NCBI GenBank assembly: GCA_928212115.1
Contig: CAKMRJ010003334.1
Location: 25,803,395-25,867,394, forward strand
Length of the DNA: 64,000 bases
Reading direction: 5' to 3'
Source of the DNA: Lactuca virosa
Lineage: Eukaryota; Streptophyta; Magnoliopsida; Asterales; Asteraceae
Shown: positions 58,733-64,000 of the stretch, in pieces
How the letters are laid out: every line of letters starts with the position of its first letter
How positions within the stretch are numbered: the stretch's first letter is position 1
Translations under genes and position numbers: made by a program
The notes under the pieces: model-generated
Told to the model about the DNA's origin: nothing
What the model saw: only the letters and a program-made list of their open reading frames with translations
The model's database searches: none

Positions 58733-59385
58733 TGATTTAATGAAAATCGGGCAGCAATTCGTTTCCTAAAACGATCGTTTCTAATAAAACCGGGAGTTTT
58801 ATTGAGAAACCGGGCTCTGCGAAAGGTCGGACTTTAAAACCGAAAAGATAAATTTTCCGGGCCTTCGGGCACTCCGGGATGTGTTCCGGGCGTTAGAAAT
58901 GATCTCGGGGCATCGGGGGAGGTCAAAATGCTTAAAATATTGAAAAAGGGGTGAAAAATGCCCATTTTCCAAAAGTAGCCGGAAGATCTCGCAAGCCCTC
59001 TATTTATAGGGTGAGATCCGAAGTCGGCCGAGAGAAACGAGTCAGCACCGAGGACACGAGGCAGCAGAAGGCTCGGATATGTGGTCGGATCCGGAGGCGG
59101 ACACGTCTCGCATGCGAGGGCTCGCCACCGAGGCACACGCGTCGGATCCTTATTGGATCGCTTCGGTCTCGTCAGCAGATCGGAACAAGAGCGACACGCG
59201 GCTTGCTTCGGTTGGGCCTCCCTTCGGTCGAATCAGAATCCGACACACAACTACTGTTCATGCGAGGGAAGGCGACACGTGGCTTCGCATGACTCACCAA
59301 TTTCGGACATGTGGCACTCTTTCAGCGAAGGTGACGTGGCAAAAACGTGACTATGCGAATTTTCTCGGTTTTCGCGCCAAAACTT

Positions 59386-59990
59386 CTAAAATCCATAACT
59401 TTCGCATACGAGCTCCGTTTTTGACGTTCTTTATATGAACGCGTAGATAAAATTATGCTCTACAACTTTCGTTTAGACTTCGTTGGCTAATTTTGACTTT
59501 AATTTTTATATTATTATTTTTAACAGACCGGGACAGGAAATCCGTTAAAAATTCATAACTTCTTCATCCGACGTCCGTTTTCGTCAGACTTTTTACCGTT
59601 GTACTACTAATGACGAGACCTTCGATTCTCGTTTAGGTCGTGTCGGCTAAAAATCAATCGATCTAAAATTCGAGTTTTTAGCTGTCTACTGCTAAGCTGA
59701 AACTTCGAAAATCATAACTTCCTCATACGAAGTCAGATTTGGGCGTTCTTTTTATACCTACTCTTGGTTTAACGAACACTACAAGTTTCGTGTAGATCAC
59801 TAAGGCTAAAAAGTAGTTTATCAAAAACTCACTTTTTACGACATTCGGCCCCGTGCCGGTTTTGTCGCGAAACTTCGACAGGTCATAACTTCTTCGTTAT
59901 AACTCGGATTTCGGCATTCTTTATATATCCGTAATCCTTGTCACGCCCACTACAAGTTTCTTAATAGATATCGGCTTTATCTAATATTTA
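59386..59990 (-). repeat. four diverged about 160-bp repeats in LTR F upstream part
   Basis: The word TCATAACTTC (or CCATAACTTT) recurs at about 59394, 59554, 59713 and 59884, each followed by a CCGTTTT/GATTT..TTCTTTATA stretch and an ACTACAAGTTTC-like stretch. This is upstream of the TATA in minus orientation. Confidence 0.65.
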
Positions 59991-60218
59991 ATTTTGACGC
60001 TCATTTTTATTCTTAATTAATTAAACCCTAATAATTAAGCATAAAACACATAATTCACATAAAATTCACATAATTCCTTTTCATTTCTTCTAAATGAGTT
60101 ACAAAGGTTAACCTAGACCATTATGTCAATATTAATGCCTAGCCTAGAAACACGGGCGTTACATAAGGCACCAAGGCCGACACTTTATGGTTTGTATCCT
60201 GGTTATATGATGATGCTA

Positions 60219-62909
60219 TGTCACACCCCCAAACCGGAACAGCGGAAACGTTCGGGGGCGGAGGACGTCATGTATAGTATCACAACAATTGTAAAATAGT
60301 AATCAAAGCAACAACAACCATGGTATTAATAGTATAATGTTTACATTGTTTTCGAATCATACATAACTGACTCCAAAAGTAAATAACAAGTAAAGACTCG
60401 AAGCTACTATACTACATCTTCTAGAAACCGGTACGTGTACCTGTCTACTAGTGTCCTGAGAATACAAGTAGTTTTGAAAGAGTATCAGCATTTAAGCTGG
60501 TGAGTTCATAAGCGTTTTGTTTTAGAAAACAGGTTCTTTTTTCTTTGAAAAGAGCGATGTGATTCTCCAGAAAACCCTATATTTTCTGATGTGAAGAATG
60601 GTAAGTAAAAATGATTCGTGCCAGTTCCTTCTACGAGTACTTAGTGTATACAAGTCATATACAATCCAGATCGAACAAACAATCGATTGTGTGGTTCTGC
60701 CCCAAGCCCACAACCAAACAAGGAACAGGAAGTGAGGCGGAGGCCACACATCCCACTGGTTGTCGGATCTTCATGTATATAACCCTGACGTATTCACTAG
60801 GTACTTACAGAGTTAACTGTATTAGTCCTTTGAAATCTGTTGAAAGTGTTCCTTATGAAAATCCGATATTTTCTTTATGATATTACCAGTTCCTTCTATG
60901 ACCACTTAGTTCATACTAGCTATGTAGAAACCAATATCGAACAGACAGTTGATTGTGTGGATCAGCCCTAAGCCCACAACCAAACAAGGAACAAGAAATG
61001 AGGCGGAAACCACACATTCCATGGTCTATCGGATATTCTTCATACATAACCTGGATGCATAAACTAAGGAATTATAGAATTAACAATGAATGTTCGTTAG
61101 TTGAATGATAAACCGATTGTTTGTAAAATACTGATGTTTGTCCTGGAAAATCCTACATTTTCCATAAAAGTGAGTTGTTGTCTTAACTGTTCCAAACTGA
61201 AAAGTACAAGTATTTTTCCATACTTAAGTTGTTGAAGTGTAGGTTTATTATCAAATAAAACTAGTCAAAAACGTGTTGTTCTGTATACTGGAAGTGATTT
61301 TAATACCCTCCTGTGATCACTTAGTACATACAAGTTATAGAAATCTAGATCGAACAGACAGTTGATTGGGTGATTCTGTCCTAAGCCTACAACCAAACAA
61401 GGAACATGAAATGAGGCGAAAGTCACACATCCCACTGCATGTCGGATGTTAATTTCATATCACCCTAATGTACATACTAAGGAAACACATAGTTACTAAC
61501 CCTGATGACTGTTTGTTAAGTATATTATTATGTGAACGAGTCATTGTTTTCCGTGTGAGTTCTTATAACCATGCTGATGGACGATAAACACTACGACGTA
61601 CTTCGGACGTCGTAAACGTTAAATGACGTTTGTCACCCCAGGATTACTGTAGCTAATAGTCAGGGTGCAGGATTGTCAGTCTTGTATAGATCTATACACA
61701 AACTCACGCTCTCCCTCCAGGAGACTCTGGTTCCTAAGGAGTAGACATCCCAAAAGTCGTGTCTCACAATTTAGTTCTCTCAACGAATTCACGAATAATA
61801 CCATGAAAACCCTTTTTGTTAATAACATGTATCCTTGTAAAAATAGTACCTTTGTTCCATAGTTCATAAGTTTGTTTTTTTGTTAGAAACCTGTGCTTGT
61901 AAAGTTTGTATCTTAACGTGTTTGTAAAATTGTCCGTAAGTCTAGTAGTAACAATGTTTGTCATGTTTAGTAAGTTCTACGTTCAAACGCGTGTTAACGA
62001 TAAGAAAATATAATAAACCAAATTATATTTTTAAACACAAGATTACTTGTGTTTTACTTGTATCCCCCCCCCCCCCTAAAACATTGAAAAGCTTGGAAAA
62101 TATAGGGGTATGAACTCACCGTTGATTTATGTGTACGTGTTGGACAGCGAGACTAGAAAGATGACCCTCGAGTTGGCGTACACGGGATTAATGGTATCCT
62201 AATAATATTTAAACACATAATTGAATTTAAATTAGAGAAACCATTAATTAAAGTGTTAGAAAAACACTTGCTTTTGGGTTAGGAATGTTACCGAGACTTG
62301 TTTGAAGGGGAAAAAGAAGGTCTACAACCAAGGTTCACGGTTCAAAGCTGTTTGCGGTTGGGATCTTAGGTTTGCGGCCGTGAACTGTTTGCGGACCGTG
62401 AACGGCTTGCGACTGTGAATGGTTTGCAGCCGTGAACGGTTTGCATCCTTTGAAGATATGAAGGCTGTTCTAGGTGTTCTTGGTGAAAAACTTGAAGATT
62501 TGAAGATTCTATCTTGATGATATCAATGTTTTGGGGAGGTTCTTGGGAGAGATTTGAGAGAGTTTTTGGGTGAAAAAGATGAAAAATGAGGAATCTCTCC
62601 GGGAAAAATATATATACCGGTTGGGTTTACAGTCGGAGGTGGGTCCCCGGCGGTAAACAGTTTGCGGTCCAAGAGTTTACGGTTGTAAACGGGTTTACGG
62701 CCGTAAACACTTGGCTGGAACGAGTTTGTTGATTTTTCTAAGGAAAACGGGATCTTTCGAGTGTTTTTGGTTCCTAAAAATTATATAACCTCTAAATATA
62801 TATTTTAGATTGTTTTCCCACCACAAAGACTTAACGGAATAAATAAAATTTGAAATTTTATTTAACGGAAATTGACTTTTGTTGACTGGAAAAGTATCGG
62901 GTTGTCACA
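60219..62909 (-). mobile_element. solo LTR E, full-length copy of family H/E
   Basis: Duplication TGCTA (60214-60218, 62910-62914). Minus strand starts TGTGACAACCCG and ends GGGGGTGTGACA; 2691 bp. It shares the conserved block and G-run segment with the LTRs at 667 and 49743. TATA-like GGTATATATATT on the minus strand near 62612. Family-private palindromes lie on both sides, including the perfect GTTTACGGCCGTAAAC at 62693-62708 and GTTTGCGGCCGTGAAC-like boxes at 62330-62450. Confidence 0.93.
60499..62120 (-). other. intron-like segment in LTR E with a triplicated unit
   Basis: Minus-strand GGTGAGTTC (plus 62112-62120) and GAACTCACC (60499-60507), a perfect 9-bp complement, followed by ATTCTCAGG. 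Inside, an about 180-bp unit occurs three times (marker GATTG..TAAGCCCACAACCAAACAAG; units begin near 60610, 60885 and 61295), spaced 266 and 413 bp. The conserved block lies in the same segment. Confidence 0.6.
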
Positions 62910-63693
62910 TGCTATGTTAGTGATCTGTTAGATCTGTATCCTGGTTTTAGGATGATGCTATGTTAGTGATCTGTTAGATCTGTATCCTGGTTATAGGATG
63001 ATGATATGTTAGTGATCTGTTAGATCAGTATCTTGGTATATAGGATGATGCTATGATTAGTGTTCTGTTAGATTTGTATGACTATCTGTACATGCTAGGT
63101 AGCGTATGATATTTATGTGTTGATTGTGTTTTTGGGTGGGCTGAGGCGGTCCTGCTTTGTGCTCTAGGCCAATATACCCAGGGTGGCCCGGATAGACTGC
63201 AGACCCGGTAGGGCGTACTAGTCAGGCCGAAGGCCCGAAGAACGGTCCAGACAAGCTGAAGGCTCGATAGGGCGGACCAGACATGTTGAAGGTTCTGAGA
63301 GTGGGCCAGATAAACTGAAGGCCCGGTGAGGGCGGTCCAGTCATACTGAAGACTCTGAGAGTGGACCATGTAGACTGGAGGCCCGGTGAGGGTGGGCCAG
63401 TCGTACTGTAGACTTTATATATGCATGATGTTGTATGATCTTGTTATGGTTTGTATAGCGTTGGTATTTTGGGGGAACTCACTAAGCTTCGGGATTACAG
63501 TTGTTGATTTTGTTTCAGGTACTTCATATGATCGCGGGAAGGCGAAGGCGTGATCGTGCACCTCCTCACATTTTATGATCTTGATTTCTAGGATACTCTG
63601 ATATAAAACTATTTTGAAAACAATTTGTAATAACTATTGGTTTTTGAATGTTTTAAAAAGTTTTAAATTGGCATGATTTTTATAGATGTTACA

Positions 63694-64000
63694 AGAAACC
63701 CTAGCCGCCTTAAGTCCACGACGTGAACATTAAGTCCACGACGTGAAATTAGTCAAGGACACTAATCGAGGCTAGAAAACATGTGCTAAGGCTACGGGAT
63801 GACTCATGGAACTCCACGGCGTGAACCTAACACTTTCACGATGTGGAAATATCATACGGATACCTTTCGAAGCTAGAACGCAGATGGAAAGCCTACGAAG
63901 TGATTCAGCCATGTCCACGACGTGAACATGTCATGTCCACGACGTGAACTTGCCCAGAACACCCTATAAATAGCAAGCTCAACCATTTCATTCCTTACAC
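63694..64000 (+). other. start of another LTR-like sequence with GTCCACGACGTGAAC boxes
   Basis: After the element A end, AAGTCCACGACGTGAA occurs twice near 63715 and 63735, a variant CTCCACGGCGTGAAC at about 63815, and TGTCCACGACGTGAAC twice at about 63915-63945. Then CCCTATAAATAGC (63962) looks like a TATA box. Probably the U3 part of an LTR that continues outside the window. Confidence 0.6.

Larger units (their letters stand above)
56948..60163 (-). mobile_element. solo LTR F (Ty3-like)
   Basis: Duplication TAAGG (56943-56947, 60164-60168). Minus strand starts TGTAACGCCCGTG and ends GGGGATGTCACA; 3216 bp, no element genes. TATA-like CCTATAAATAGAGGG on the minus strand near 58995. The upstream part has a perfect CTCGCATGCGAG (59107-59118). 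Confidence 0.93.
55609..63693 (+). repeat. element A right LTR, split by LTRs F and E
   Basis: TGTAACATCCTG to AGATGTTACA. Without F, E and their duplications it is about 2168 bp, matching the 2175-bp left LTR. Differences from the left copy are frequent, including a different number of palindromic boxes. The intron-like donor is at 56912-56920 and its partner GAACTCAC at 63475-63482; both insertions lie between them. Confidence 0.94.

Noticed and set aside
58951..59438. Several overlapping 90-120 residue frames
   Set aside because: They overlap in all three frames in the GC-rich upstream part of LTR F; none resembles a protein I know.

Overview
The window is plant nuclear DNA: spliced exons with GT/AG borders, LTR retrotransposons primed by plant tRNAs, AT-rich spacers and dinucleotide repeats. 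Style and LTR wording (for example the repeated GTACGC..GCGTAC boxes) remind me of Asteraceae such as lettuce, but that is memory, not a search. Almost everything is transposable element. One host gene is convincingly present: a telomere-repeat-binding Myb protein of the TRP/TRFL type at 40191-42381 (+), eight exons including one 5' UTR exon, inside an AT-rich island from about 34.5 to 45.7 kb.

Left block (1-34.5 kb) is a nest of retrotransposons. A Ty1/copia element (copia-2, +, 29707-31380) is split by another copia element (copia-1, -, about 2456-29706). Copia-1 is split by a Ty3 solo LTR (B, 3646-26155). LTR B holds an Athila element (-, 4185-21443; target duplication GTTGT) and a second solo LTR (D, 22066-25028; TACAC). 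The Athila element in turn holds a young Tekay-type Ty3 element (C, 7339-16031; TAGGA). The 3' end of a further Ty3 element (1-2455) abuts copia-1. An LTR (G, 31381-33577) and a gag fragment close the block.

Right block (45.68-63.69 kb) is a Tekay-type Ty3 element (A) in an unusual layout: truncated pol, LTR, full internal region, LTR. Its internal region contains a partial LTR of family H/E (49743-51391) and a non-autonomous hAT transposon (53916-55070; 8-bp duplication TCAGGCAG). Its 3' LTR contains two more solo LTRs only 55 bp apart: F (56948-60163; TAAGG) and E (60219-62909; TGCTA). The last 307 bp belong to yet another LTR-like sequence.

The most interesting signal is shared by LTR families that otherwise look unrelated. 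Seven families (A, B, C, D, E, F, G) carry a splice-donor-like GGTGAGTTC and, several hundred bases downstream, its complement GAACTCAC; in A, B and D a pyrimidine tract with TTTCAGGTAC follows directly. Between the two lie tandem repeats private to each family. Several families also carry their own cluster of perfect or near-perfect 12-20 bp palindromes near the TATA box. Both patterns were read by eye on both strands; no alignment, folding or database search was run.
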